Under the pieces are notes generated by a model. It made no database searches. It was not told the origin of the DNA and saw nothing but the letters and a program-made list of their open reading frames with translations. Positions 35,787 through 46,235 of a stretch of 64,000 nt of DNA are shown here, in pieces. Position 1 is the first letter of the stretch. Each line of letters opens with the position of its first letter. The translations under genes and the position numbers were made by a program. Origin of the DNA: Emergomyces orientalis (Eukaryota > Ascomycota > Eurotiomycetes > Onygenales > Ajellomycetaceae); the NCBI GenBank assembly GCA_002110485.1, contig MOWL01000046.1:806001-870000 (forward strand), given 5' to 3'.

Positions 35787-36997
35787 TCAACTGGAGCCCC
35801 GCCGAAATTCTGCATAAAACCCTGTCGCCCGAATCGGGCTGCCCGTCATTGGCACACTAACTTTCCTCGCCGTCAACGGTGGATCCAAAGTGAACATATC
35901 GTTGCTATCTTCCTGCGTCACCAATCGCACAGAACCCAGAGACGGAGCAGCCATACCCGGTCTCGAGGCCCTCATACCCGCTTTGTTACCTAGGCGCATG
36001 TCCGTCGGGGAAATAGGCGATAGATTCCTTTTTTGTGTTACTACGCCAGTGGGCGACCGGTTCAAATCGGAATCTTTCACTTTGAGTGATAGTTTCGTTT
36101 TCTGTTGTTGCTGTTGTAGCTGTGGAGATTCGATTTTGAGTCGCTCGAATTCTGAGATCAGACTGCGGAAATATACGCCTGCTTGTATGCTTAGTGCATA
36201 ATCCGCGGGTGTGCACATAGCATGATTGAGAGCTAGGGGAGGCGCGCCCGCTGACACCAGCAGTCGGAACGCTTTGAGGTTGCCCCATGCGCTGGCATAA
36301 TGTAGGGAGGTATTCCCCACGTTATCTGCAAGTGTCACAGACGCATCTTGTCTGAGAAGTGTTGCAATCGTGCTTGTATCTTCCGAGGCATTGGAGGAGG
36401 AACGTGGGCGTTGTTTCGGAGGGATTAGACATGTGCTTTCTGTGGGATGGGAGGCGTTGGAGTTTTGAGCTGCAAGCATGAGGGGTGTGGCGCCCTTATG
36501 GTCAGGCCGGTCGATGGTTTGGGGGAACTGGGTGCAGAGGTATTGAACGCAGGAAGTGTGGGAATGCGCAGCTGCAAGGTGGAGAGGCGTAGTTCCATCT
36601 GTGTTCAAGCTGATACCAGGGGCGGAATCGAAGCCACTCTCCAAGACCTTAGGGGTGCATGAGTCGTGACCGAACGATACGAGGAGTTTCTGGGTTAAAT
36701 TGGTTGATTCAGTTGGAGATCTCGAAAGGGGATATTACAATATGGAAGCTGTAGGAAAGTTTCCATACAATGATTTCGAGGTTCCCAAGTATCGCTGCGA
36801 GATGCAACGAGGTATTGCTCTTATCTTCGAAGTTTGGGTTCTCCAGGAACTTGGGGTTATTTTTTATGATGCGCTTGACCAGCAAGACATCGTTCCACAA
36901 AATAGCGCTGCGCAAGCGGACATGCACTGGTAGATCGACCCTAACACCACTAATTAGTACAGAATTTTAGAAGACAGACAGCGTAAACAACTCACAT
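35787..36997 (-). CDS. ankyrin-repeat protein, Avo2-like (TORC2-associated)
   Basis: Three coding pieces: 36996-36997 (the first two bases of ATG), 36769-36940 and 35787-36689; 358 residues. The start codon appears split by an intron: AT is followed by GTGAGT, and G is the first base after a TTAG acceptor. N-terminal block HVRLRSAILWNDVLLVKRII and ankyrin repeats follow: TSLHLAAILGNLEIIKLLVS, TTPLHLAAAHSHTSCVQYLC, ATPLMLAAQNS, and TSLHYASAWGNLKAFRLLVS. After the repeats PADYALSIQAGVYFRSLISE, then a Gln run and Ser/Pro-rich tail. The order and the R-L-R-x-A-I-x-x-N/W-D-V opening resemble yeast Avo2, a non-essential TORC2 subunit; other ankyrin proteins cannot be excluded. It shares a short upstream region with the divergent LIP2 gene. 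Confidence 0.8.
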
Positions 36998-37439
36998 TGC
37001 AGCTACATCGCCTGGGATACAGGCAGCTGGGTTGATCTAAGTTGCAGGTTTCCCATGGTTTCTTTGAAAGCTTCAAAGTTGAGCGTTACAAAGAGAGAGC
37101 GGAGAGGAGGCTGACGCAGGAATTACGTAACCAGTCTGGCCTTCGGAGATGATGAGCCACGTGACTGTTAAACTCCGTCAGCCGTTGATTGGCTGGAAAC
37201 TTCAAGCTTCAACATTTCCTTTTTAAGGCGGGAGAACAGCCGTGGGGAAATAAATAATACACTGCAAAGAACGCCTATTTATATACTGGAAGATAGAATA
37301 TCTCAGACATAATATATTCATTGACATTCTATACTCCATTGCGCAGTAATCCCATTGCAAAGATCCATTAAACCCGGGTTGAAGAGCCCCTCTCACCACT
37401 CTATCCACCTTTCTCCCTCCCGCTCCGCCCGCCGCTACC
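36998..37439. promoter_or_regulatory. bidirectional promoter between the Avo2-like gene and LIP2
   Basis: About 440 nt between two divergent starts. Contains an ATTGGCT (inverted CCAAT core) at about 37187-37193, a candidate CCAAT-binding complex site, and AT-rich sequence. Function is inferred from position only. Confidence 0.5.
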
Positions 37440-38432
37440 ATGCGCCTCGCCCACCTCCACATCCCCCACCTAGTCCCTTTCACGCACGCCTCTCACCTCC
37501 AACAAACTCTCGTCTCCCGCCTCCTGACCCACAAAAAGCTCTATGACACCTCCTCAAGCTCTTCCACTCACCTCCAACCACCACCTCCGGACCCTACAAT
37601 CCTAACCTTCACACCTCAACCGGTCTACACAACCGGACGCCGCGACCTCCCTCCCACCACCACCTCCACCATTTCATCCAATCCCCACTCAACCTTCGAC
37701 CTCAACCTACCCACCCCACTCCACCCCATCCGCCACCTCCTAACCCCTACCTCTTCCAAACCCGCCATCGCTGAATTCCACCCAACCCTCCGCGGCGGCC
37801 AAACCACCTACCACGGCCCTGGCCAGCTGGTCGCATATACAATCCTTGATCTCCTGCGACTGCGCCTGGGTCCCCGACAGCATATACGATTGCTGGAGAG
37901 GAGTGTCTTGGATGTTTTGGAGAGTTATGGGGTGGAACGAGCTGGGTTGAGTGAGAGGGATCCGGGGGTTTGGGTGGATATGGCACGATCACGATCTGAA
38001 CACAAACGGGAATGGGAACAGGAAGATGTAGAAATAGAAGAAGAAGCAGAAGAAGAAGAAAGAAACATATTATTATCCAAAAAGGTCGCAGCGGTGGGGG
38101 TGCATCTGCGTCGGAACGTGAGCAGCTATGGCATCGGGTTGAATGTGACGGAGGAGCCGATGTGGTTTTTCCGCCAGATTGTCGCGTGTGGGCTGGAGGG
38201 GAGGGGCACGACTAGTCTGGTGGGTTGTGGGGTGAAGTTTGATAATGATGGTGATGTTATGAGGCAGGTTGCGGAGAGGTTTGTCAGTGCGTTTGTGAGG
38301 CGGGTTAATGAGGTTGGAACTGCGGGGGCGGTGGACTGCTGTTGTGAAACAGGTGGCGGGGTGGGCATTGAGGAGGTGTATAACATTGAGGAGCGGGATG
38401 TGCTTGGGGATGCTAGGGATGCTGGGGAATAG
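37440..38432 (+). CDS. LIP2: lipoyl(octanoyl) transferase (Lip2/LipB)
   Basis: Transfers octanoyl from acyl carrier protein to the lipoyl domains of mitochondrial dehydrogenases, the first step of lipoate synthesis. Single exon, 330 residues. The signature RGGQTTYHGPGQLVAY starts at about residue 118. The invariant lysine lies in KKVAAVGVHLRRNVSSYGIG (about 214), and the catalytic cysteine is most likely in IVACGLEGRGTTSL. A highly charged insert (Glu/Arg, about 184-206) sits just before the lysine motif and looks lineage-specific. The N-terminus has LRLAHLH-like basic/hydrophobic character but a clear presequence cleavage site is not visible. The ATG chosen is the first in frame after a C-rich leader. 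Confidence 0.94.
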   Translation: MRLAHLHIPHLVPFTHASHLQQTLVSRLLTHKKLYDTSSSSSTHLQPPPPDPTILTFTPQPVYTTGRRDLPPTTTSTISSNPHSTFDLNLPTPLHPIRHLLTPTSSKPAIAEFHPTLRGGQTTYHGPGQLVAYTILDLLRLRLGPRQHIRLLERSVLDVLESYGVERAGLSERDPGVWVDMARSRSEHKREWEQEDVEIEEEAEEEERNILLSKKVAAVGVHLRRNVSSYGIGLNVTEEPMWFFRQIVACGLEGRGTTSLVGCGVKFDNDGDVMRQVAERFVSAFVRRVNEVGTAGAVDCCCETGGGVGIEEVYNIEERDVLGDARDAGE

Positions 38433-39797
38433 GAGCGGGAGTGCTCCTCCGTTGCTGTACTGTAGGGGATTTGGATTTTGACTGAGCTCCATACCCACTA
38501 CTTTTTCCCTGTTCCTTTAGTTTTAGATAGAGGGTTAGAATATTGCGTTGGCGTTCTAGGGGTGCAACCATGAGTTTTATATAATGTGTAGATAGTCCGT
38601 CTAGATAACCAGATAGAAATGGAAATTAAACAGGCGTAATTCTATATTCTAAAGATGATGATTATTACCAAAAACATATCAGATGATAAAGTATCCGAAA
38701 TTTCTAAGCACCTTTTTTCTCCCCTTTTAAAACGAGAAAAGGTTCAGCAAACCTGTTGTGTGGGTCTATTGAAAACGGTCATGCATAGATATCAGAAAAC
38801 CAACACTTGCATTTATATTTATATCAATTGAATCTGTAGCTTCGTATGATACCATCAGGTCAGACCAATAGATGGCAGCCTAGACGCAACCCACTTTACA
38901 AAGGAGAAGGCAAAGATACGGCAATAGCAATAAATACAAGCCTAACAAGGGACGCACATATATGCAAAATCTTGGAAATTTTCAAAAAGCTAAATTTATA
39001 TCATCTAGAGGAAGAGTGATGCTTAATAGAGTAATAAAACAAGCACAAAATCCTTTAAAAAAAGAAAGGAAAATCCAAATGGCTTACAAAAATATGAAGG
39101 AAATATATGTATATATACGTATAGAAATAAATATAAACAAAATCAAAATGTGTAACTCTGCTGTGCAGGCAGAGATACTGAATAGAACATAACAGAACAG
39201 AACAGAAAGTAATTAAAATATAGCTTTGTACAGTGTAGTTGACTGATCAAAAAGAAAAGGGGACAAAAAAAGGAAAAGAAAAAACAAATACTGATAGACA
39301 GAAAAAGCAAACTGGTATCAATCCGGAGTTCCCCCCCGTGTTCTTTGCTCCATTACGATGACCCATCCAAAAGAAAAAAAGAAAAAGGGAGGGAAAAGGA
39401 AAAAAAAAAAAAAATTTCTGAACCCCAAAAAGTGAGAAAGGGGGATTTGGGTTGAAAGGCAGGAAAAAGCAAAACAAGAACGAAATGAAGCATGCCCTCG
39501 CCATATACGTGACGATGGTTAAGGGGAGTAAGTAAAAGCGTAGCTGCCGTATGTCTAAGTCAGATCTGACCCGGGGGGGTTAAAAGGGAGCAGGAGAATG
39601 AAGTCCAGGGGGTATTGCGTGTAAGGGGTAAATGTAGAGAACGGAGACCAAGAAAATAGAGGCGATGGATAGTGTGGTGCAGGTGATCATAAACCAGGGG
39701 AGGGAAGGGGTGAGGGAGAAGTACATTCTGCATTCTGATGCTGATATGAACGTGAACATGATTGGGAGAAACAGCACATACGAGGGTGTGTCTGAGG

Positions 39798-39838
<41 letters not shown>

Positions 39839-39852
39839 GGAGTAGAAGCGCA
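38433..39852. terminator. convergent 3' region of LIP2 and RHO3, with A/T tracts
   Basis: About 1.4 kb of AT-rich sequence with several A-tracts (for example 39400-39414) and the T36 tract listed separately. Short frames here translate homopolymers. No gene supported. Confidence 0.55.
39802..39837. repeat. T36 homopolymer, downstream of RHO3 stop
   Basis: Thirty-six consecutive T on the plus strand, which is A36 on the coding strand of RHO3, starting about 15 nt after its stop codon. It must lie in the 3' UTR or at the transcript end. Confidence 0.95.
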
Positions 39853-41400
39853 TTACAAGATCACGCATTTGTCGACTGCGCTGTCTGATGACCCTGCAGG
39901 TTTTACATTCCGTGCCACTCTGGCAGCCTCCGTGAAAGCTTCGTTGACACCGCGGTTTCGCATGGCGGAACATTCTATCGCGACATGGAGAGGAAGGAGT
40001 TAGTCGGGATTTTTTCTTTCTCTCCTTTCAACACAACACAGAGCGAGATTAAAAAAACCTAGAGTGATCATACCAAGATATCTCAGCGCACCAACTCTCT
40101 TCGCAACATCCAGTCCCTCGTTGTACTTCACAACTGGTTTCGCCGGGGGCTGCGGTTCTGGATTGTCGCCATCTTTTTCGTCCGTCTCTTCTCTCAGGTC
40201 GCATTTCAACGCGACAAGGACAATTTTGGCTCCGGCGCAATGTTCCGCGATTTCCGCCATCCATTTCGATTCGATGTTCTCCAGCGAGTCTCTGCTGTCA
40301 ACCTACATATTTCCCCAACATCCAGTTTTAGCACTGCTTTTTATTCCACCCTCCCGCATCTCCCGCCTACGCTTTCAACGGAAAGGAACAGAACGCGCTG
40401 AACCACGAAAAGGGAAAGAAAGGTCAAGGCTTACGCTAAAGCATAGCATTATGACTTGTGTGTCGTCGTATGAAAGAGCGCGGAGGCGATCAAATTCTTC
40501 CTGCCCGGCGGTGTCCCAAAGGGACAATTCCATATGAATGCCATCGACATAGATATCTAAATGCCAGAGAATACTATTAGTATTGGGTCCTGACGGCGCA
40601 GTTGGATGGGCCTTGATCGCGGACGGAAGCGGAATGCAATATACCATGGACGTAATTTTCTATAGAGCGTTCAAAAAAAGTGGAAATCAAACCAAGTTAG
40701 TTAGGAAGTTTCGCAAAGGGATTAAAAGATAGGGGATGTCACTCCGCACCGAAAACAGTTGGCTCACTGCAATTCCAGACAACACAGATATGGAACATTT
40801 TGGTCAATGCTGCACATTCTTCTCTCAAACCATAGGGAAGTCCCGTATGAGCGGGATAGTGAAGGGAGAGATATATGGGATCGTGTGGCATCTTACTAGA
40901 CAGTAGGGAAGAACCTGAGCGAAACAACACGATGCAATATGATCAGTACGCATTCGAAAGTCTATCCATTTTTCCACTTTTCCACTTTTTTTTATTAAAA
41001 TGCCGCTTCCCCAAATCCCACAGCGCGTTGTAGAACGCTGCGCATGTGAGATCCGGGGGCACTACGTACGTAGGTATACGTATGTAGTGTATGTATGGAG
41101 GGTATCTATGTGCCTACCCTCTTGTGAACACATTCAGCAGCGATGTTTTCCCACACGCGCCGTCACCCCTATATACATCCACCAATTCCTTGTTAGCCAA
41201 CTGACGACGATTCAATAAGGCCGGGTAAGCGGTTTGAAAGGGCGTAAGAGAGAGAAGAGCGGCGCGAGATGATAGTAATGGGTCTGTGTCCTAGGTATCG
41301 GGCGCGTCGGGGGGGGGGAAGGGGGGGAAGGGAATGGGTGTCGGGCTCACAAGAGAACCAGTTTGCGCTGGACGGTCTTCTCCCGCCCGCAGAGATTCAT
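39853..41400 (-). CDS. RHO3: Rho3-type small GTPase
   Basis: Membrane-anchored switch for polarised growth and exocytosis. Eight exons on the minus strand: 41351-41400, 41118-41168, 40897-40914, 40750-40766, 40645-40659, 40435-40556, 40074-40302, 39853-39974; 207 residues. P-loop GDGACGKTSLL; effector region FFPTVYEPTVFENYVHD; switch II WDTAGQEEFDRLR; base-binding VALKCDLRE; ECSA-type G5 motif as ECSAMRNRGVNEAF. It ends in CVIL, a CaaX box whose final Leu predicts geranylgeranylation. The effector region is assembled from three consecutive microexons of 18, 17 and 15 nt. A Glu/Pro/Lys-rich loop (about 136-156) fits the Rho insert region, somewhat enlarged. The call of Rho3 over other Rho proteins rests on IHMELSLWDTAG and DSLENIESKW. 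Confidence 0.94.
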
Positions 41401-42842
41401 CGTGACGAGGGCGGGGGGAACCGGCGATTACGGCGATGTAAAAGGGGGAGGGGGTGGTAAATAAGGGGGAGATCGTGAGAGGATCGGATCGTAGAGTTGA
41501 TTATTTAGGGCTGGCTAGTAGCGGTCTGGAGAGCGATCCCGAGCTGACAGACGATGGCGCCCGGAAATAATAAATAGAATACGGGATGGCGGGCGGAAAG
41601 TATGGAGGGATGGGGGTGGGGATGATGGTAGAGGACAAGCAGCAAGACAAAAAATATATAAAAAAGGGCGTATATAATTACAGGAGTAGTAGTAGTTAAG
41701 GGGGCACGCAGAATGATATCGAGAAAACAAGCGATGGCTGGAGACGTGTATCTGGAAGAGAGAGAGAGAGATATGCAGAAAGGAAAAAACGTGTAAGCGC
41801 AGGCTGATGACATCGCTGGTCCCATTTTATTACTGCCCGTGGATTATTACAGAAGGATTGTCGCCACTACGAATGCCTGGAAATAGCCTGGAAATGGCCT
41901 GGGCACTAGGTAAAAGACAGTTAAAGCCCCCGCTTGTAGTTAGCCAAAGCAGGCCCAAGCTCGGCGCTGTCAAATAGCACCAAATAGCCCTGCAGACTGC
42001 CAATAGATAGGGTCAGCCATTAATTTCAGTGATCTCGCCGGAGCTTGCCAGCGCCCACTGGTCAACCCTGGCAACGGAGGAAAGTCTGGAACCCTTCCAT
42101 CAAGAGAAAAATTTTAAATTTGGACAGAGGGAAGCAGGGAATATGCGAAATAATTTACTGCGGTACGACCAGGCTGGCTGTGGAAGTAATATGATCTACA
42201 ACCTAGAAAAGGTAAACATTGTAATAATTCTTATAATTTAACTGATCAAATTGTAACAAATATTGAATAGAAAGGAGGAGAATTGGAAATAGCTAGGAAT
42301 CAGATCAGTTCTTATTTATTGGTTGCTATTTATGTCCACCCGAGCCGGAAGAGATCCGTATCTATTTTAATAACAATTGGATGATGCGAAGACATGGATG
42401 GATATCCCGGGCACTGGCCCTTTGTAGGGCACCAAGGGAGGAAAAGTCTCCACTAACGGCGGCCCTGACATTGAAAAACGAGGAGGCAAAATATGAAATT
42501 AAGATATTGTGCCTCCGCCTTAAAACACCGAAACATGAAAGGAGGAGAAAAAAATGTGCAGGGTCAACCCGTACGTTATCTTTCCCCTTCTCCGCAGCGT
42601 CGTGCCGACACAGATCAAAACAACTCGCCAAATGCCCCGTACGTGCCGACAAGAGAAATGTAAAGTGAGGGAACGATACGTGAAGGATAATATATATATA
42701 GAAAAAAGGGGGCAGAGGGGCAACAAGCGGGTATCAGAACAGTCTATTACTATTAATACATCCTAATAAAAAACACCAGCAACAATTGAATTCCATTCAA
42801 GTCATTATCATCATCAAAACGAAAACAAAGTTCCATCACATT
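41401..42842. other. intergenic; RHO3 upstream region and CWC25 3' flank
   Basis: About 1.4 kb. The RHO3 leader next to 41400 is G-rich on the plus strand (41310-41330). A short AG repeat sits at 41757-41771. The right part holds the CWC25 3' flank. No supportable gene. Confidence 0.55.
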
Positions 42843-44102
42843 CTAAAAAGCCTCCTGCTCTTTCTCGATATTCCTCCTCCCCCGTCGGAGCCTATCAGCC
42901 AGATCGATCTCTCCAGCACGCCGATTCAGCCCACTCACGAACCGCCCCTTGCCACCATACTTGCTCGACTGAGCACGCGCCGCCTCCTCCGCCTCTCGCT
43001 CCTCGCGTTCTCGCGCTTCAGCCGCAGCTAAGCGTGCAGCGCGATCTTGGTCCAGCTCGTTGGCGCTTTGTTGCATCGCTGCTAACTTGGCCATGCGTTT
43101 TTCATCACTTGTCGTAGTAGCGGTGGTAGGTTTCGTCTCCCTTGGTGCAGCGGGAGCATCCGGCCTGTAATGTGGTGGAGGAGGTGGTGAGGGTAGAGAT
43201 GATTTCCTTCGAGAATGATGCCAGCTCTGTCTCTTGGAACGTGGGGAATCTTCTCGGGGCCGGTAGGGTGAGCGCTCTCGCGAACGGGCTCGGTCGCGCG
43301 GACGTGGAGAGTAAGACCGTCTCCTTTGGTAAGGGGACGGAGAGCGTCTTGATCGATGGTGGCGGGTGGGCGGGCTTCGCGATCGCGATGGCGATCTGGA
43401 GGGGCTGCGTGAGCGGTGTCTCCGATGGTGGCGGCTTCGTCTGACATCCTCATCGTCGTGTCTCCTAGACCTGTGTCTGTCGCTTTTATCGTCGTGCCTG
43501 CGGGATCTATGTCTTGAACTCCGCTCATCACCACCCTCATCATCTCTATGTCGATGTTTCTGGTGCTTTCGGCTCTTGTCTGACGGCTGCGTAGTATCCA
43601 CACCCGCGGCTTTTAGAAGTTGTTTCCTTCTCACTGGGTCGTTCATCATCGCTTCGTAGGCGGCTTGTTCCTGTTTCTTAATAGCGAGCATAGGGTCTTC
43701 TCGTATTTTCGCAGCTGTATCCCTGGCGGTATTCGCATTCTGCAAGGCCATAAACGAGTCCTCCGTGGACGATTTCTGTAGTTTGGAATTTTCCGTGCCT
43801 TTGATGAGATCATCGATGCGGCGTTTGCCCAGTAGATATCCCTCCATTTCTTCGTTAGTCCCCGTTTGTCCCGCCACTGGCCCTGAGTACATCCAATCCA
43901 CACGGTTCAATCTTTTCTTCCCGCCTGCTGCTTCTTGCATTTCCTGTAACTCCTGGATCTGCCTCTCCTCCTGCCGTTCTTTCATCATCTGCTCGATCCG
44001 CTTGCGCTCCTCGAGCGCTTTCTTTTGTTCGATCCATACCCGCTCCTGGTTTTTCTGGAGAACGGGATGCCAGGATTTTTTAAGATTGAGATCGCCTCCC
44101 AT
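42843..44102 (-). CDS. CWC25: pre-mRNA splicing factor Cwc25
   Basis: Step-one spliceosome factor that stabilises the branch helix. Single exon, 419 residues, usual length for filamentous fungi. The conserved N-terminus is GGDLNLKKSWHPVLQKNQER followed by a charged helix (ERKRIEQMMKERQEERQIQE). Then comes the Cwc25 core LNRVDWMYSGPVAGQ and EEMEGYLLGKRRIDDLIKG. Further on, AAKIREDPMLAIKKQEQAAY and NDPVRRKQLL. The C-terminal half is Arg/Ser/His/Asp-rich (about 190-330), an RS-like domain expected in splicing proteins, ending with SKYGGKGRFVSGLNRR. Divergent from CSN2 across about 410 nt. An intronless splicing factor in an intron-rich neighbourhood. Confidence 0.95.
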   Translation of the reverse strand: MGGDLNLKKSWHPVLQKNQERVWIEQKKALEERKRIEQMMKERQEERQIQELQEMQEAAGGKKRLNRVDWMYSGPVAGQTGTNEEMEGYLLGKRRIDDLIKGTENSKLQKSSTEDSFMALQNANTARDTAAKIREDPMLAIKKQEQAAYEAMMNDPVRRKQLLKAAGVDTTQPSDKSRKHQKHRHRDDEGGDERSSRHRSRRHDDKSDRHRSRRHDDEDVRRSRHHRRHRSRSPSRSPSRSRSPPTRHHRSRRSPSPYQRRRSYSPRPRDRARSRERSPYRPREDSPRSKRQSWHHSRRKSSLPSPPPPPHYRPDAPAAPRETKPTTATTTSDEKRMAKLAAMQQSANELDQDRAARLAAAEAREREEREAEEAARAQSSKYGGKGRFVSGLNRRAGEIDLADRLRRGRRNIEKEQEAF

Positions 44103-44514
44103 TTTGGCACTCTATAAATGTAAATATATGCTTTAAAGACCACTGGGTGAGAAGAGGAGCAGGTGTGTGCGTGGTGGTTGTTTGAACATGAAGAATGTTC
44201 CCCAGAAAATAAATGGCACGCGGCGACCTTGATAATGAAGTGCGCTAGTCCGGATATAAAATAGTGTGTCTTGGCAATATTACATCCACTTCCGCCTGTT
44301 GATGCCTTCAATTGTTTCGAGTGCAGATAAGTATACAGAACACTCCATAGCACATCATAGCTTGACTCGTGATATCTCTCTTCTATATCACCAATTTAGA
44401 CGCTGCCGATTGTGGCACATTTATTACTCCGAAAATTAGAATCTTCTAGCACAGAAACCTGGTATTATCAAGCGCAAGCGGCTCTTGTGAGGCATACCCG
44501 CGCATTCCTCCAAG
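44103..44514. promoter_or_regulatory. bidirectional promoter between CWC25 and CSN2
   Basis: About 410 nt between two divergent starts. No coding signal. Shared regulation of the pair is possible but not shown. Confidence 0.5.
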
Positions 44515-46235
44515 ATGTCGGATGACGACTTTATGCAGGACTCCGACCAGGAGGAGTATGTTGTTATCTCTCTTACTAAAAACTTCTAGCTACAGCTGCT
44601 AACCAGTTCTTACAGATATGACTTCGATTATGAGGACCCTGACGACGATGAGGCTGGAGATGTCGGAATCGAGAATAAATACTATAATGCGAAGCAGATT
44701 AAAGCAGATAATCCAGAAGAAGCCATTGATGAATTTTTAGAAGTACCTGCGCTAGAAGAGGAGAAAGGCGACTGGTACGCTTGCGTTGTCTGAATTTCGA
44801 ATCTTAATAGAGCTTCGCTGACAGTTTCTCTATCAAAAAGGGGGTTTAAGGGTTTAAAGCAAGCGATAAAATTAGAATTCAAGCTTGGTCGATATGAGGA
44901 TGTGGGTGACAATTATGCTCTCCTACCTTGAAATTGCGCAGACGATGTAACTCATAGTAATGTATGCAGGCCGTTGAACATTACCGCGAACTGCTCACCT
45001 ACGTTAAATCCGCCGTCACCCGAAACTACTCCGAGAAATCGATTAATAACATGTTGGATTATATTGAGAAGGGCTCCGATGACGCAAAGGCGTACCACTG
45101 CATGGAGAAGTTCTACTCCCTCACGCTCGACTCTTTCCAAAATACCAACAACGAGCGGCTTTGGCTGAAGACTAATATCAAGCTAGCGAGGCTCTGGCTT
45201 GACCGCAAAGAGTATGACCTGTTAAGCAAGAAAGTGAAGGAACTACACCGAGCGTGCCAGCGGGAGGATGGGACAGATGACCCAGCTAAGGGGACATATT
45301 CACTGGAGGTCTATGCTCTGGAAATCCAGATGTATGCTGATACGAAGAATAATAAACGGTTGAAAGCTCTTTATCAGAGAGCGCTCACTGTGCGGTCCGC
45401 CGTCCCACATCCGAAAATCATGGGGATAATTCGCGAATGTGGCGGGAAAATGCACATGAGCGAAGAAAACTGGAAGGAGGCACAGAGCGATTTTTTCGAA
45501 TCGTTCCGAAACTACGATGAAGCGGGCTCGATGCAAAGGATCCAGGTCCTAAAGTACCTTGTCCTCACCACCATGTTGATGAAGTCCAATATCAACCCCT
45601 TCGATTCCCAAGAGACCAAACCATACAGAACTGATCCGCGGATATCCGCTATGACCGACCTGGTCGATGCTTTCCAACGTGACGACATCCACGCCTACGA
45701 AGCAATCCTCCGCAATAACCCAGACGTCCTCTCGGACCCTTTCATCGCCGAGAACATCGACGAAGTAAGCCGCAACATGCGCACCAAGGCCGTCCTGAAG
45801 TTAATAGCCCCTTACACCCGCTTCAGCCTAGCCTTCATCGCCAAACAAATAAAGATCTCCATACCAGAAGTCCAGGATATCCTCAGTTTCCTGATCCTTG
45901 ACCAGAAGATCCCAGACGCGAAAATCGACCAGGAAACTGGCGCCGTTGTCATCAATCGAGCGGACGACCATGAACGACTACAGGCTCTGGAGACCTGGAC
46001 ATCTCAACTAAATTCGCTGTGGCAGAGTGTTCTGACCAATGCGGACGGTTTTAGGGTCGAAGATACTGCTCGCCTTCATGCATCTATGATGAGTAGTGGC
46101 GGCGGGTATGGACAGTTGGGTCTTGCGGGGGATGTTTTGCCGTCTCCGGAATTCCGAAAAATGGGCGGTGGTAGGGCAAAGCGGGATTGGAAAGGGAAGT
46201 CGGGGATTGCAAAGGCGTTTTCACGAGCCCTATGA
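44515..46235 (+). CDS. COP9 signalosome subunit 2 (CSN2/CsnB)
   Basis: PCI scaffold subunit of the complex that removes Nedd8 from cullins. In Aspergillus it is needed for sexual development. Four exons: 44515-44555, 44616-44774, 44841-44901, 44970-46235; 508 residues. Acidic N-terminus (DDDFMQDSDQEEYDFDYED), then ENKYYNAKQIKADNPEEAI, GFKGLKQAIKLEFKLGRYED and AVEHYRELLTYVKSAVTRNY, which are near-invariant CSN2 sequence. TPR-like helices run through LKTNIKLARLWLDRKEYDLL and GKMHMSEENWKEAQSDFFES. PCI winged helix: TRFSLAFIAKQIKISIPEVQ, ending INRADDHERLQALETW. Exon 3 of 61 nt is short but in phase. The C-terminus has a Gly/Lys-rich tail not seen in animal CSN2. Confidence 0.97.
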
